This document shows positions 45,681-55,170 of a stretch of DNA of 64,000 bases, in pieces. The position numbers and the translations under genes are program-made. Within the stretch, counting starts at the first letter, position 1; each line of letters opens with the position of its first letter. This DNA comes from Flammeovirga yaeyamensis (GTDB taxonomy: Bacteria; Bacteroidota; Bacteroidia; Cytophagales; Flammeovirgaceae), in contig NZ_CP076132.1 in assembly GCF_018736045.1 (NCBI RefSeq), positions 1,969,501 to 2,033,500 on the forward strand. Reading direction: 5' to 3'. Below the pieces are notes generated by a model that ran no database searches, was not told the DNA's origin, and saw nothing but the letters and a program-made list of their open reading frames with translations.

Positions 45681-46031
45681 TTAATCCTCTAGTTTATTAT
45701 CATCATTAGGGAAGACCAATTTTGGTTTGTATTCCTTAGCTTTCTTTTGCTTCATAAGTGCATAAGAAATTAAAATAAGGACATCACCCACCTGAACTTT
45801 ACGAGCTGCAGCACCATTTAAACAAATGATTCCGCTACCTCTTTCTCCTGTAATTACATAAGTTTCGAAGCGTTCGCCGTTGTTGTTATTAACGATCTGA
45901 ACTTTTTCGCCTTCAATTATGTCGGCTGCTTCCATTAAATCCTCATCCACTGTAATACTGCCTACATAATTTAATTCGGCTTGAGTAACCTTTACTCTGT
46001 GGATTTTCGATTTTAAAACTTCAATATACAT
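45681..46031 (-). CDS. panD: Aspartate 1-decarboxylase proenzyme
   Basis: Makes beta-alanine from aspartate for pantothenate and CoA. The 116-residue chain has the self-cleavage site NYVGS with G24-S25, where S25 becomes the pyruvoyl group; the [12 protein letters not shown] context, E-rich [17 protein letters not shown], and [23 protein letters not shown] match the family. K9 and the catalytic Y/T positions are present. The lysine-rich C-terminal tail is typical in length. Single gene with a terminator at 45621. Confidence 0.97.
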   Translation of the reverse strand: MYIEVLKSKIHRVKVTQAELNYVGSITVDEDLMEAADIIEGEKVQIVNNNNGERFETYVITGERGSGIICLNGAAARKVQVGDVLILISYALMKQKKAKEYKPKLVFPNDDNKLED

Positions 46032-46268
46032 GGTTAGTGTTATTATTCTTTATGTATGATAGAGGTATTGAAAAGTAATACAAACAAATATACGAAACTT
46101 AAAAGCAGAAGTTCATTCTAAGTGCTTGATATACAATTAATAAACCTAAATTCATCAAAAGTTTGTTCTTTTTGTGGATGCAATAATAAAACAAAATTGT
46201 TAAATGAACAATCAAGATCTAATTTGATATTAACAAATTTCGTGAATGAATGTTCATCGCCCTGTAAA

Positions 46269-47030
46269 TTAATGAGTAATTCTTACCTCGACATCATTTT
46301 CTCTTAAATGTTGCTTTAGGTCAGGAATACTGATCTCCTTAAAGTGAAAGATACTAGCAGCCAAAGCAGCATCAGCGGCATTCTGAGAGAACAAATCAAT
46401 AAAATGCTCTTCTAAGCCCGCACCACCTGATGCAATCACAGGAATATTTAAACTTGTCGATATTTCCTTTGTTAATTCTATGGCAAAACCTGCTTTGGTT
46501 CCATCATGATCCATAGAAGTTAAAAGAATTTCTCCTGCTCCTCTTTCTTGGCATTCATGTACCCAAGGAATAGTTCTTAATTCAGTAGGAGTTCTACCAC
46601 CTCTAACGTGTACAATATGTTCGCCATCGACATAACGAGTGTCTACTGCAACAACAATACATTGTGCACCAAATTCATTACTTAATTCATTAATTAATTC
46701 AGGTCTCTTTACGGCAGAAGAGTTGATGGAAACTTTGTCCGCACCAGCATTTAACAAAGCAGAGACGTCTTCAACTGTAGAAATACCACCACCCACAGTA
46801 AATGGAATATTTACTTGTGCAGCTACTTTCTGAACTAACTCAATTAATGTTTTTCTTTTTTCGACTGTAGCAGTAATATCAAGAAAGACTAACTCGTCTG
46901 CTCCTTGATCAGAATAGATCTGTGCTAGCTCTACAGGATCCCCTGCATCTCTTAATTCTACAAAGTTGACACCTTTCACAGTTTTACCGTCTTTGATGTC
47001 CAAACAGGGAATTATTCGTTTTGTTAGCAT
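46269..47030 (-). CDS. hisF: Imidazole glycerol phosphate synthase cyclase subunit HisF
   Basis: (beta/alpha)8-barrel that, with the glutaminase HisH, makes imidazole glycerol phosphate and AICAR in histidine synthesis. D11 ([10 protein letters not shown]) and the second catalytic aspartate ([10 protein letters not shown], about D131) are present, with phosphate-binding loops TVGGGIS, INSSAV and ASGGAG. The length (253) is normal. No other his genes lie nearby, so histidine genes are not all clustered, or the rest of the operon is elsewhere. The gene is divergent from carB. Confidence 0.97.
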   Translation of the reverse strand: MLTKRIIPCLDIKDGKTVKGVNFVELRDAGDPVELAQIYSDQGADELVFLDITATVEKRKTLIELVQKVAAQVNIPFTVGGGISTVEDVSALLNAGADKVSINSSAVKRPELINELSNEFGAQCIVVAVDTRYVDGEHIVHVRGGRTPTELRTIPWVHECQERGAGEILLTSMDHDGTKAGFAIELTKEISTSLNIPVIASGGAGLEEHFIDLFSQNAADAALAASIFHFKEISIPDLKQHLRENDVEVRITH

Positions 47031-47155
47031 AAAGGTAGATTTTGGAAAAAATACAAATATAGACGAAGTTTTTAATAAACTATAGATATTTTTACTTTAA
47101 TTACTTTTTGGTGATTTTATCCATTTTTTATGATGTAATTTCTATAAATAAGGTT

Positions 47156-47163
47156 AGTTTTGC
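47156..47163 (+). promoter_or_regulatory. Possible -7 element of carB
   Basis: TAGTTTTG matches TAnnTTTG 40 bp before the carB ATG. No TTTG is found at the right distance upstream, so support is weak. Confidence 0.3.
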
Positions 47164-47202
47164 ATCCCGAGTGTTAAGACATGTTTTTTAAAGAATAGCA
47201 AA

Positions 47203-50019
47203 ATGCCTAAGAAGAATCACATTAAATCGGTACTTATCATCGGGAGTGGACCAATCGTAATTGGACAAGCCTGCGAGTTTGATTACTCAGGAACTCAAGC
47301 ATCTCGTTCCCTACGAGAAGAAGGTATCGAAGTAACCTTGATTAATTCGAATCCAGCGACGATTATGACGGACCCTGTAACAGCGGACAACGTCTATCTT
47401 CGCCCTCTAGAGAAAAAATCCATCATTGAAATTCTTGAAAAGCATGATATAGATGCTGTACTACCAACAATGGGTGGTCAGACAGCACTTAATTTAGCGA
47501 TTGATTGTCAAGAAGCAGGTATTTGGGAAGACTACGGTGTAGAGATCATCGGTGTAGATATCGATGCCATCCAAACTACAGAAGACCGTGAGTTGTTCCG
47601 TCAGAAAATGCTTGAGCTTGGCGTAAGTGTGTGTAAAGGACGTACTGCAAAATCTTTCCTTCAAGGTAAAGAGATTGCTCAAGAAATTGGATTCCCACTA
47701 GTTATCCGTCCATCATTTACCCTTGGTGGTTCAGGTGGTGGATTTGTAAATTCACCAGACGAATTCGAGAAAGCATTAAAAAGAGGTTTGGAGATGTCTC
47801 CAGTACACGAAGTGCTTATCGAGCAATCTATTTTAGGTTGGAAAGAATACGAATTGGAATTGTTGAGAGACGACTTAGGTAATGTAATCATTATCTGTTC
47901 GATCGAAAACTTTGACCCAATGGGTGTTCATACAGGTGACTCGATCACAGTTGCTCCAGCACAAACGCTTCCAGATACAGTTTATCAAAGAATGAGAGAT
48001 CTTGCGATCAAGATGATGAACGGTATCGGTATGTTTGCAGGTGGATGTAACGTACAGTTCTCAGTTTCTCCTAACGATGATGAAATTATTGGTATCGAGA
48101 TTAACCCTCGTGTATCTCGTTCATCAGCTTTAGCCTCGAAAGCAACAGGTTACCCAATCGCTAAGATTGCAGCTAAGTTGGCTATCGGTTATAACTTAGA
48201 CGAATTGAAAAACCCAATTACTGGTACAACTTCAGCGTTCTTCGAACCTGCATTGGACTATGTAATTGTTAAGATCCCTCGTTGGAACTTTGATAAATTT
48301 AAAGGTGCTAACCGTGAACTAGGTCTTCAAATGAAGGCAGTAGGTGAGGTTATGGGTATCGGACGTACTTTCCAAGAAGCGATTCAAAAAGCGTGTCAGT
48401 CTCTAGAGATCAAGCGTAATGGTATTGGTTCTGACGGTAAAGAGGTAACGAACCAAGAAGAAATCCTTCATGGATTGGAGCACCCATCATGGGATAGATT
48501 GTTCAGAATTTGGGATGCCATGAAATTGGGTATCGCCATGAGAACAGTGCGTAAGATTACTAAAATTGATAAGTGGTTCTTACGTCAGATCTTAGATCTA
48601 GTGTTGGTGGAGAAGAGAATTCAAGAAACAACATTAGAAGAGATCAGCAAAGATTTACTTCTTGAAGCAAAACAAAAAGGATTTGGCGACCGTCAGATTG
48701 CCCACTTATTGGGATGTTTAGAATCAGAAGTATTCGATAAGCGTTACAAAGAATTTGATATCAAACGTCAGTGGAAACTTGTAGATACTTGTGCAGCTGA
48801 GTTTGAAGCAAAAACTCCATATTTCTACTCTACGTTTGATGGTGAAAATGAATCACCAACTTCGAAGAAAAAGAAAGTTGTAGTATTAGGTGCAGGTCCT
48901 AACCGTATTGGTCAAGGTATCGAGTTTGATTACTGCTGTGTTCACGGTGTATTAGCTTCAAAAGAAGCAGGTTATGAGACAATCATGATCAACTGTAACC
49001 CAGAAACAGTATCAACTGACCCTGATATTGCAGATAAATTATACTTCGAGCCAGTATTCTGGGAACATATCTACGAAATTATCCTTCATGAAAAACCAGA
49101 AGGTGTAATCGTTCAATTGGGTGGTCAAACTGCCTTGAAGATTGCTGAGAAATTGACTAGATATGGTATCAAGATCTTAGGTACTTCTTACGAAGCACTT
49201 GATTTGGCTGAAGATAGAGGTAGCTTCTCAACATTGTTGAAAGAGAACAACATTCCTTACCCTAAATTCGACGTAATCGAAACTGCTGATGAAGCATTAG
49301 AGAAAGCGGAAGACTTAGGATTCCCTCTTCTAGTAAGACCTTCTTATGTATTAGGTGGTCAGAAAATGAAGATTGTAATCAACGAGGAAGAGTTAGAGCA
49401 ACATGTTGTGGAAACACTTCGTGATATCCCTGGTAACAAAGTTCTTCTTGATCACTACTTAGATGGTGCAATCGAAGCGGAAGCAGATGCAATCTGTGAC
49501 GGTGAGAATGTATACATCGTAGGTATCATGCAGCACATCGAGCCAGCAGGTATTCACTCAGGTGACTCTTACGCAGTTCTACCTCCATACAACTTAGGTG
49601 ATTTAGTAATTGAGCAAATCAAAGATTACACTAAGCGTATTGCAGTAGCATTGAAGACAAAAGGTTTACTGAACATTCAGTTTGCAATTAAAGATGATAA
49701 AGTGTACATCATTGAGGCGAACCCTCGTGCATCTCGTACAGTTCCATTCATCTGTAAAGCATACCAAGAGCCTTACGTGAACTATGCCACTAAAGTGATG
49801 TTGGGTGACAAGAAAGTGACGGATTTTGATTTCAAACCAGTGAAAAAAGGTTATGCGATCAAGATTCCAGTATTCTCTTTCGAGAAATTCCCTAACGTTG
49901 ACAAGCAATTAGGACCTGAAATGAAATCTACAGGTGAAGCAATTTACTTCATCGATTCATTAAAAGACGAGTTCTTCCTAGATATTTACTCTAGAAGAAA
50001 CCTTTACTTGAGTAGATAA
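47203..50019 (+). CDS. carB: Carbamoyl-phosphate synthase large subunit, short form
   Basis: Makes carbamoyl phosphate for arginine and pyrimidines from bicarbonate, ammonia and two ATP, working with CarA (not in the window). Two homologous ATP-grasp halves are visible: IGSGPIVIGQACEFDYSG with PSFTLGGSGGG, and LGAGPNRIGQGIEFDYC with RPSYVLGGQKM; the oligomerisation region lies between them. At 938 residues it ends shortly after GPEMKSTGE with a tail of about 25 residues, so the C-terminal MGS-like domain of about 140 residues that senses UMP and ornithine in E. coli is absent. That short form occurs elsewhere in Bacteroidota. Terminator with UUCG loop follows. Confidence 0.96.
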   Translation: MPKKNHIKSVLIIGSGPIVIGQACEFDYSGTQASRSLREEGIEVTLINSNPATIMTDPVTADNVYLRPLEKKSIIEILEKHDIDAVLPTMGGQTALNLAIDCQEAGIWEDYGVEIIGVDIDAIQTTEDRELFRQKMLELGVSVCKGRTAKSFLQGKEIAQEIGFPLVIRPSFTLGGSGGGFVNSPDEFEKALKRGLEMSPVHEVLIEQSILGWKEYELELLRDDLGNVIIICSIENFDPMGVHTGDSITVAPAQTLPDTVYQRMRDLAIKMMNGIGMFAGGCNVQFSVSPNDDEIIGIEINPRVSRSSALASKATGYPIAKIAAKLAIGYNLDELKNPITGTTSAFFEPALDYVIVKIPRWNFDKFKGANRELGLQMKAVGEVMGIGRTFQEAIQKACQSLEIKRNGIGSDGKEVTNQEEILHGLEHPSWDRLFRIWDAMKLGIAMRTVRKITKIDKWFLRQILDLVLVEKRIQETTLEEISKDLLLEAKQKGFGDRQIAHLLGCLESEVFDKRYKEFDIKRQWKLVDTCAAEFEAKTPYFYSTFDGENESPTSKKKKVVVLGAGPNRIGQGIEFDYCCVHGVLASKEAGYETIMINCNPETVSTDPDIADKLYFEPVFWEHIYEIILHEKPEGVIVQLGGQTALKIAEKLTRYGIKILGTSYEALDLAEDRGSFSTLLKENNIPYPKFDVIETADEALEKAEDLGFPLLVRPSYVLGGQKMKIVINEEELEQHVVETLRDIPGNKVLLDHYLDGAIEAEADAICDGENVYIVGIMQHIEPAGIHSGDSYAVLPPYNLGDLVIEQIKDYTKRIAVALKTKGLLNIQFAIKDDKVYIIEANPRASRTVPFICKAYQEPYVNYATKVMLGDKKVTDFDFKPVKKGYAIKIPVFSFEKFPNVDKQLGPEMKSTGEAIYFIDSLKDEFFLDIYSRRNLYLSR

Positions 50020-50040
50020 TTTCAGTTAATGAAATAAATG

Positions 50041-50074
50041 AAAAGCTCACAGCTTCGGTTGTGGGCTTTTTTCA
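50041..50074 (+). terminator. Intrinsic terminator of carB with UUCG tetraloop
   Basis: 13-bp stem (50041-50053 with 50058-50070, two G-U pairs) closed by a C(TTCG)G tetraloop and followed by more T residues. Immediately after it the dCMP deaminase gene starts. Confidence 0.88.
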
Positions 50075-50092
50075 CATCTAATTTTTTAAACA

Positions 50093-50548
50093 ATGACAAG
50101 AGCCGAAGAATTTGATATCGCTTTTATGCGATGTGCCGAATCCATTGGTGAGCTAAGCCGATGCGTTCGTTTAAAAGTAGGAGCAATTATCGTTAAAGAC
50201 GGTAATATTATTTCAATGGGGTATAATGGAACTCCAAAAGGTTTTGAAAATGCCTGTGAGTTTGAGTTAGAGACCATTGATGAAACTACTGGAGATAAGA
50301 ATGTAGTACTTAAAACCAAAGAAGAAGTATTGCATGCTGAGGCCAATGCTATAACAAAAGCGGCGAAGTCTACATATTCCACAGAAGGAGCATCTATTTA
50401 TTGTACTGATAGTTGTTGTTTTGGTTGTGCTAAATTAATAGTGCAAGCAGGTATCAAGAAGTTCTATTATAAACGAGAATATAGAGACACATCCGGTTTA
50501 GATTTGCTAAGAAAAGCAGGGATTGAGGTTGTACGTGTAGAATATTAA
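50093..50548 (+). CDS. dCMP deaminase family protein
   Basis: 151 residues of the cytidine/deoxycytidylate deaminase fold. Zinc site: HAEAN (H81, catalytic E83) and C109/C112 in SCCFGCAKLI. In most relatives the residue before the first of these cysteines is proline (PCxxC); here it is C108. MGYNGTPKGFENA and the end RKAGIEVVRVEY are typical of dCMP deaminases such as ComEB, which feed dUMP to thymidylate synthesis. It starts only 19 bp past the carB terminator and has its own terminator at 50600. Confidence 0.88.
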   Translation: MTRAEEFDIAFMRCAESIGELSRCVRLKVGAIIVKDGNIISMGYNGTPKGFENACEFELETIDETTGDKNVVLKTKEEVLHAEANAITKAAKSTYSTEGASIYCTDSCCFGCAKLIVQAGIKKFYYKREYRDTSGLDLLRKAGIEVVRVEY

Positions 50549-50599
50549 TAGGTTTCAATATCCCTTTGAAAATCTATAGAAATCATATTTTGATAATGA

Positions 50600-50629
50600 A
50601 GATCACTTAGTAATAAGTGGTCTTTTTTG
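50600..50629 (+). terminator. Intrinsic terminator of the deaminase gene
   Basis: 9-bp stem AGATCACTT (50600-50608) with AAGTGGTCT (50615-50623), one G-U pair, 6-nt loop, then a T run. Confidence 0.8.
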
Positions 50630-50691
50630 ATTTTAAAACCTTGAAATTCAAATCACTTATAAAAAATATCATTTAAAGTCATTAAAAAAGT

Positions 50692-50732
50692 ATGATAAAT
50701 ATCATCAATAACAAATTTCTTTAATATATTTG
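50692..50732 (+). promoter_or_regulatory. Possible coxBA promoter and operator
   Basis: TATATTTG at 50725-50732 matches TAnnTTTG. In place of a clear TTTG, the inverted repeat ATGATA-AA-TATCAT (50692-50705) lies 19 bp upstream, where an activator or repressor could bind. The gap 50630-50830 holds no gene. Confidence 0.35.
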
Positions 50733-50830
50733 AGGGAATTTTATGGAACTAAACTTCACATAAAAACAATTTTGGTGATCAAAATGTCACTATGTAAAGT
50801 ATATCACGAACTACACACTATTTAGAAAGT

Positions 50831-51859
50831 ATGACAACGGCTCTATTATTTGCCACAGGAGCGATACTTATCATAGCTGTTTTAGCTTTGGTTTATCGAA
50901 TTATCACTTTAGTAGGGATAGCTAAAGAAGATAAGAAGAAAGTATCATCAAGTAACAAAATTAATGCTGCATTATTTCCAGTGTTACTCGTATTAGGATT
51001 TATAGGTATCTATTGGTCTTATAACGACGCTGCACAATACTTTTTGCCAGAAGCAGCATCGATTCACGGTAAGGAAACTGATTTCTTATTCAACACTACA
51101 TTAGGAGTTGTATTCTTGGCTTTTGCCTTAACTCACGTATTGTTGTTTACATTCCCATTCTTTTATCAACATTCTGAAAAAAGAACGGCAGATTTCTACC
51201 CTGATAACGATAAGTTAGAGATTGCATGGACAATTGTTCCAGCAGTTGTAATGGCAACATTAGTATTCTTCGGATGGAGAGCATGGTCTGATATTACAGC
51301 ACCAGCACAAGACGATGCAGTACAAATCGAATTGATGGGTAAGCAATTCGCATGGGAAATTCGTTACCCTGGTAAAGACTTGAAACTTGGTAAATATGAT
51401 GTAGCCAACATTGACAACACAAACTCAATGGGAGTGGACTTTGACGATGTGAATGCTACAGATGATTTTATGGCTCGTGAACTTTATTTTCCAGTAAATA
51501 AAGAGGTAGAGCTAAAGATCAGAGCAATTGATGTGATTCACTCAGTATTCCTTCCTCACTTTAGAGTGAAAATGGATGCTGTACCTGGTATGCCTACAAG
51601 ATTTAAATTTACTCCTACAATTACTACTGAGGAGATGCGTCAGAAAACTGGAAACCCTAAGTTTAACTATGAGTTAGCTTGTACAGAGGTTTGTGGTTCT
51701 GGTCACTTTGGTATGAGAAAGATTGTAAAAGTAGTGACTCAAGAGGAGTACGATGCTTGGTTACAAAAACAAAAATCGTGGTTAGAGAAAAACCCTGACT
51801 ACATGGCTGTTTGGGAAGCTAAAAAAGCCGAAAAGAACTCAGTAGCTCAAGCAAACTAA
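50831..51859 (+). CDS. coxB: Cytochrome c oxidase subunit II
   Basis: Carries the CuA electron-entry site of the respiratory heme-copper oxidase. 342 residues with three hydrophobic helices (about 3-25, 45-65, 88-112) and a further one about 133-150, followed by the cupredoxin domain facing the periplasm. CuA ligands are in VIHSVFLPHF (His) and CTEVCGSGHFGM (two Cys, His, Met). QFAWEIRYPG is the aromatic electron-entry patch. No fused cytochrome c domain. The C-terminus is lysine-rich. coxA follows 34 bp downstream. Subunit III and assembly genes are not adjacent. Confidence 0.95.
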   Translation: MTTALLFATGAILIIAVLALVYRIITLVGIAKEDKKKVSSSNKINAALFPVLLVLGFIGIYWSYNDAAQYFLPEAASIHGKETDFLFNTTLGVVFLAFALTHVLLFTFPFFYQHSEKRTADFYPDNDKLEIAWTIVPAVVMATLVFFGWRAWSDITAPAQDDAVQIELMGKQFAWEIRYPGKDLKLGKYDVANIDNTNSMGVDFDDVNATDDFMARELYFPVNKEVELKIRAIDVIHSVFLPHFRVKMDAVPGMPTRFKFTPTITTEEMRQKTGNPKFNYELACTEVCGSGHFGMRKIVKVVTQEEYDAWLQKQKSWLEKNPDYMAVWEAKKAEKNSVAQAN

Positions 51860-51893
51860 TTCAGAAACGAAAAATTTTTAAAGTTATATAACT

Positions 51894-53792
51894 ATGGCAA
51901 GCGTAGTATTAGACGTAGAAAATAATGCAGTAGGTCATGACGATCACCACGATGATCATCATCATGGCAACTTTTGGACGAATTACGTATTTTCTTACGA
52001 TCACAAAGTAATCGCCAAACAATATTTAATTTCAGGTATCCTATGGGCAATCATCGGTGGTGGTTTGTCTCTATTATTCCGTATTCAATTAGGTTTCCCA
52101 GAAGCTGACTTAGAGTGGTTAAGACCATTACTAGGTGATTGGATTACAGAAGGTGGTAAAATGGATACTACATTCTACTTAGCAGCAGTAACGATGCACG
52201 GAACCATCATGGTATTCTTTGTATTAACAGCAGGCTTAAGTGGTACTTTCTCTAACTTCCTTATTCCATTACAGATTGGGGCAAGAGATATGGCTTCAGG
52301 TTTCATGAACATGTTGTCGTACTGGTTATTTGCATTAGCTTCTGTAATCATGTTGGCTTCGTTGTTCATCTCAACAGGTCCTGCATCAGGTGGTTGGGTA
52401 ATCTATCCTCCATTATCAGCATTACCACAAGCGGTATCTGGTTCTGGTTTAGGTATGACTTTATGGTTAGTGTCAATGGTTTTCTTCATTGCTTCTTCAC
52501 TATTAGGTTCTATCAACTATATCTCTACAGTAATCAACTTAAGAACTGTAGGTATGTCATTCGGTAAATTGCCTTTGACAATCTGGGCATTCTTTATCAC
52601 AGCCATCATTGGTGTGTTATCATTCCCAGTTCTTTTTGCAGCAGCTTTATTATTAGTGTTTGACCGTTCTTTCGGAACTTCATTCTACTTATCTGATATC
52701 TTTATTCAAGGTGAGTTATTATCAAATTCAGGTGGTAGCCCAATCTTGTTCCAACACTTATTCTGGTTCTTAGGTCACCCTGAGGTATACATCGTATTAC
52801 TTCCAGCTTTAGGTCTAACATCAGAAGTTATCTCTACGAACTCAAGAAAGCCAATCTTCGGTTACAAAGCCATGATCGGTTCTATGTTGGGTATTGCCTT
52901 CCTGTCATTTATTGTATGGGCACACCACATGTTCGTATCGGGTATGAACCCATTCCTAGGTACAGTATTCATGTTACTAACATTGATTATTGCCGTACCA
53001 TCAGCTGTAAAAGCCTTTAACTACATCACAACATTATTCAAGGGTAATATCGTATTTACTCCTGCAATGTTATTCTCAATTGGTCTAGTATCATTGTTTA
53101 TCTCAGGTGGTGTTACTGGTATTATATTAGGTAACTCTGCATTGGATATCCAATTACACGATACTTACTTCGTAGTAGCCCACTTCCACTTAGTAATGGG
53201 TTCTGCATCATTCTTTGGTATGATGGCAGGTGTGTACCATTGGTATCCTAAAATGTTCGGTAGAATGATGAACTCAGCTTTAGGTTATGTTCACTTCTGG
53301 TTGACATTCTTAGGTGCTTACTTAGTTTTCTTCCCAATGCACTACATTGGTATTGCAGGTTTCCCAAGAAGATACTACTCATTCACAAACTTTGATGCAT
53401 TCTCTACATTCACAGACTTAAATACATTTATCTCAATTGCTGCAATGGTAACAGTTGCTGGTCAGTTCATCTTTGTATTTAACTTCTTCTGGAGTATGTT
53501 CAAAGGACGTCACGCATCTGAGAACCCTTGGAACTCTACTACATTAGAGTGGACGACTCCAAGAAAGCCAGGTCACGGTAACTGGCCGGGTGCATTGCCA
53601 ATTGTTTATCGTTGGCCATACGATTTATCTAAGCCTGGTGCAGACAAGGATGGTTTTGGAGACTTTATCCCGCAAAATGTTCCATTATCAGAAACTCCAG
53701 AGTCGAACACTGAGGAAGAAAAGGATTTAGTTCAATTGGAAGAAGGTTTCAAAAAATTGAGCGATCACAGAGAGAAGAATCCATTTATCTAA
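51894..53792 (+). CDS. coxA: Cytochrome c oxidase subunit I
   Basis: The 12-plus-helix catalytic subunit reducing oxygen to water and pumping protons. Heme and copper ligands are seen in TMHGTIMVFFVLTAG (low-spin heme His), FWFLGHPEVYIVLLP (CuB His cross-linked to Tyr), AHHMFVSGM (two CuB His) and HDTYFVVAHFHLVMG (heme a3 and heme a His). GHPEVY with its tyrosine marks the A-type family. The N-terminus is His-rich (HDDHHDDHHHG, residues 15-25). 632 residues, with a hydrophilic C-tail. A terminator lies at 53854, so the unit is coxBA only. Confidence 0.96.
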   Translation: MASVVLDVENNAVGHDDHHDDHHHGNFWTNYVFSYDHKVIAKQYLISGILWAIIGGGLSLLFRIQLGFPEADLEWLRPLLGDWITEGGKMDTTFYLAAVTMHGTIMVFFVLTAGLSGTFSNFLIPLQIGARDMASGFMNMLSYWLFALASVIMLASLFISTGPASGGWVIYPPLSALPQAVSGSGLGMTLWLVSMVFFIASSLLGSINYISTVINLRTVGMSFGKLPLTIWAFFITAIIGVLSFPVLFAAALLLVFDRSFGTSFYLSDIFIQGELLSNSGGSPILFQHLFWFLGHPEVYIVLLPALGLTSEVISTNSRKPIFGYKAMIGSMLGIAFLSFIVWAHHMFVSGMNPFLGTVFMLLTLIIAVPSAVKAFNYITTLFKGNIVFTPAMLFSIGLVSLFISGGVTGIILGNSALDIQLHDTYFVVAHFHLVMGSASFFGMMAGVYHWYPKMFGRMMNSALGYVHFWLTFLGAYLVFFPMHYIGIAGFPRRYYSFTNFDAFSTFTDLNTFISIAAMVTVAGQFIFVFNFFWSMFKGRHASENPWNSTTLEWTTPRKPGHGNWPGALPIVYRWPYDLSKPGADKDGFGDFIPQNVPLSETPESNTEEEKDLVQLEEGFKKLSDHREKNPFI

Positions 53793-53853
53793 TAGTGATA
53801 TAAAAATATACTTTATCAGAAGTATCCAGTTTAAGTCCCAAACTTGAACGTTT

Positions 53854-53885
53854 AAGAGCACCTTTATCCGGGTGCTCTTTTTTTA
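53854..53885 (+). terminator. Intrinsic terminator of coxBA
   Basis: 9-bp stem AAGAGCACC (53854-53862) with GGTGCTCTT (53871-53879), 8-nt loop, then a T run. Confidence 0.85.
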
Positions 53886-53990
53886 TTTTGATGAAAAACT
53901 CAGAAGAAGGAAAATAAGTAAACAACATTTTTTATATTTATATAGATAAATCACTTTTCGAGAATTCATTTGCAAAGCAAATACGTTTAT

Positions 53991-55046
53991 ATGACCTCAA
54001 AAATATATAGATTACTCACCTTATGTATTGGGACTTTATGTTGTTTTTCTTGTCAAACAAATACAGTTCCTCCATCTTTTTCTGATGCTGAGTTATATTA
54101 TCCTATTCAAGAAGGATGGTACATTTCTTATCAAATCGATAGTGTAGATTTAAACTATGGCACTGCTGATAATCCTAATGGTATTATTAACCAAAGTACG
54201 ATTCAATTAATGGAAAGAATTGATAAGCCTTTTGATGATGGTTTAGGTCATATGAATTACCGATTAGAAAGATATAAGAGACCTGATGTGAACACTGAAT
54301 GGGCTTTAGATTCAATTTGGTCAGTAACCTACAGAGATAATCAAGTGATAAGATACGAGAATGGTGTGCCTTACATAAAATTGGTTAATCCTTTGTATGA
54401 TCGATTAAAATGGAATCAGAATGCTTTTAATAACCAAGGAAGTGAAACACCTAGTGGAGTTGATATTCGATATGAGGTAGAGTCTGTGGGACGTTTTTAT
54501 AGATTTGATGATAAACAATTCGATAGGGTGGCCACTATTAAAGAAATTAATATAAGTGATGATTCTCAAGAAAATTTTGAATTAAGAACAGCTTATTATG
54601 CACAAAATATTGGTTTGGTACATTTGGATTATTCAAAATTGAATAGGAGTTATTATGTGTTGCGTTCAGACGAGCCTGAATTGGTGGGTAACCCTTATTG
54701 TAATCATGTATCCGATTCACTTGTTCGATTAGGTGATGGTACTTTAATAGATAATCCTTTTTATGGAAATCCAACTTGTGAATATAATCCCATCTTTGTG
54801 GATAATTTAGAAGGAGAAACACCCGAAGAAAAACAACAGGCCATTGATAATTGGATCGATAGATTTGAAAGACAAGTGGACAATCCTCCAATAGTGAATT
54901 CCTATACTGAAGGAAGCAGTAATGGAGTTCAAATTTATGTTGTGAGTGTATTTAACCCGGATTTTCCATCTGGATATAATGTAGTAGGAAGTACCATCAA
55001 CCAAAAAGTTTTGGAATACGGGATCAATGTAAGACCCGGAAATTAA
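53991..55046 (+). CDS. Lipoprotein of unknown function
   Basis: 351 residues from the ATG at 53991 (a TTG at 53970 is in frame but adds only seven residues). Lipobox CCFSC gives a lipidated cysteine at about residue 23. The mature protein starts with a disordered PPSFSDAE stretch, then a beta-rich domain (YYPIQEGWYISYQID, RVATIKEIN, RTAYYAQNIGLVHLDYSKL), and a C-terminal part with two cysteines. The start resembles Bacteroidota surface lipoproteins that begin FPLKVGNSW-like, but I cannot name a family. Single gene. Confidence 0.7.
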   Translation: MTSKIYRLLTLCIGTLCCFSCQTNTVPPSFSDAELYYPIQEGWYISYQIDSVDLNYGTADNPNGIINQSTIQLMERIDKPFDDGLGHMNYRLERYKRPDVNTEWALDSIWSVTYRDNQVIRYENGVPYIKLVNPLYDRLKWNQNAFNNQGSETPSGVDIRYEVESVGRFYRFDDKQFDRVATIKEINISDDSQENFELRTAYYAQNIGLVHLDYSKLNRSYYVLRSDEPELVGNPYCNHVSDSLVRLGDGTLIDNPFYGNPTCEYNPIFVDNLEGETPEEKQQAIDNWIDRFERQVDNPPIVNSYTEGSSNGVQIYVVSVFNPDFPSGYNVVGSTINQKVLEYGINVRPGN

Positions 55047-55170
55047 TTTTTCACACTACATTTTTTCTTCATACATATTTGTTATTGATAAAGAACTAGG
55101 AATTCTTTTTTTTCAAAGCAGATAGGTATAAATTGCACTCCTTAATTTAGACGAACATTTACAAACTTTT

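Noticed and set aside
46122-46307. A 61-codon plus-strand open frame with several cysteines between panD and hisF
   Set aside because: It overlaps the 3' end of hisF on the other strand, has no promoter or terminator of its own and no recognisable protein pattern; I treat it as chance.
54547-55004. Minus-strand frames of 114 and 65 codons inside the lipoprotein gene at 53991
   Set aside because: No signal or motif; the plus-strand gene with lipobox explains the region.
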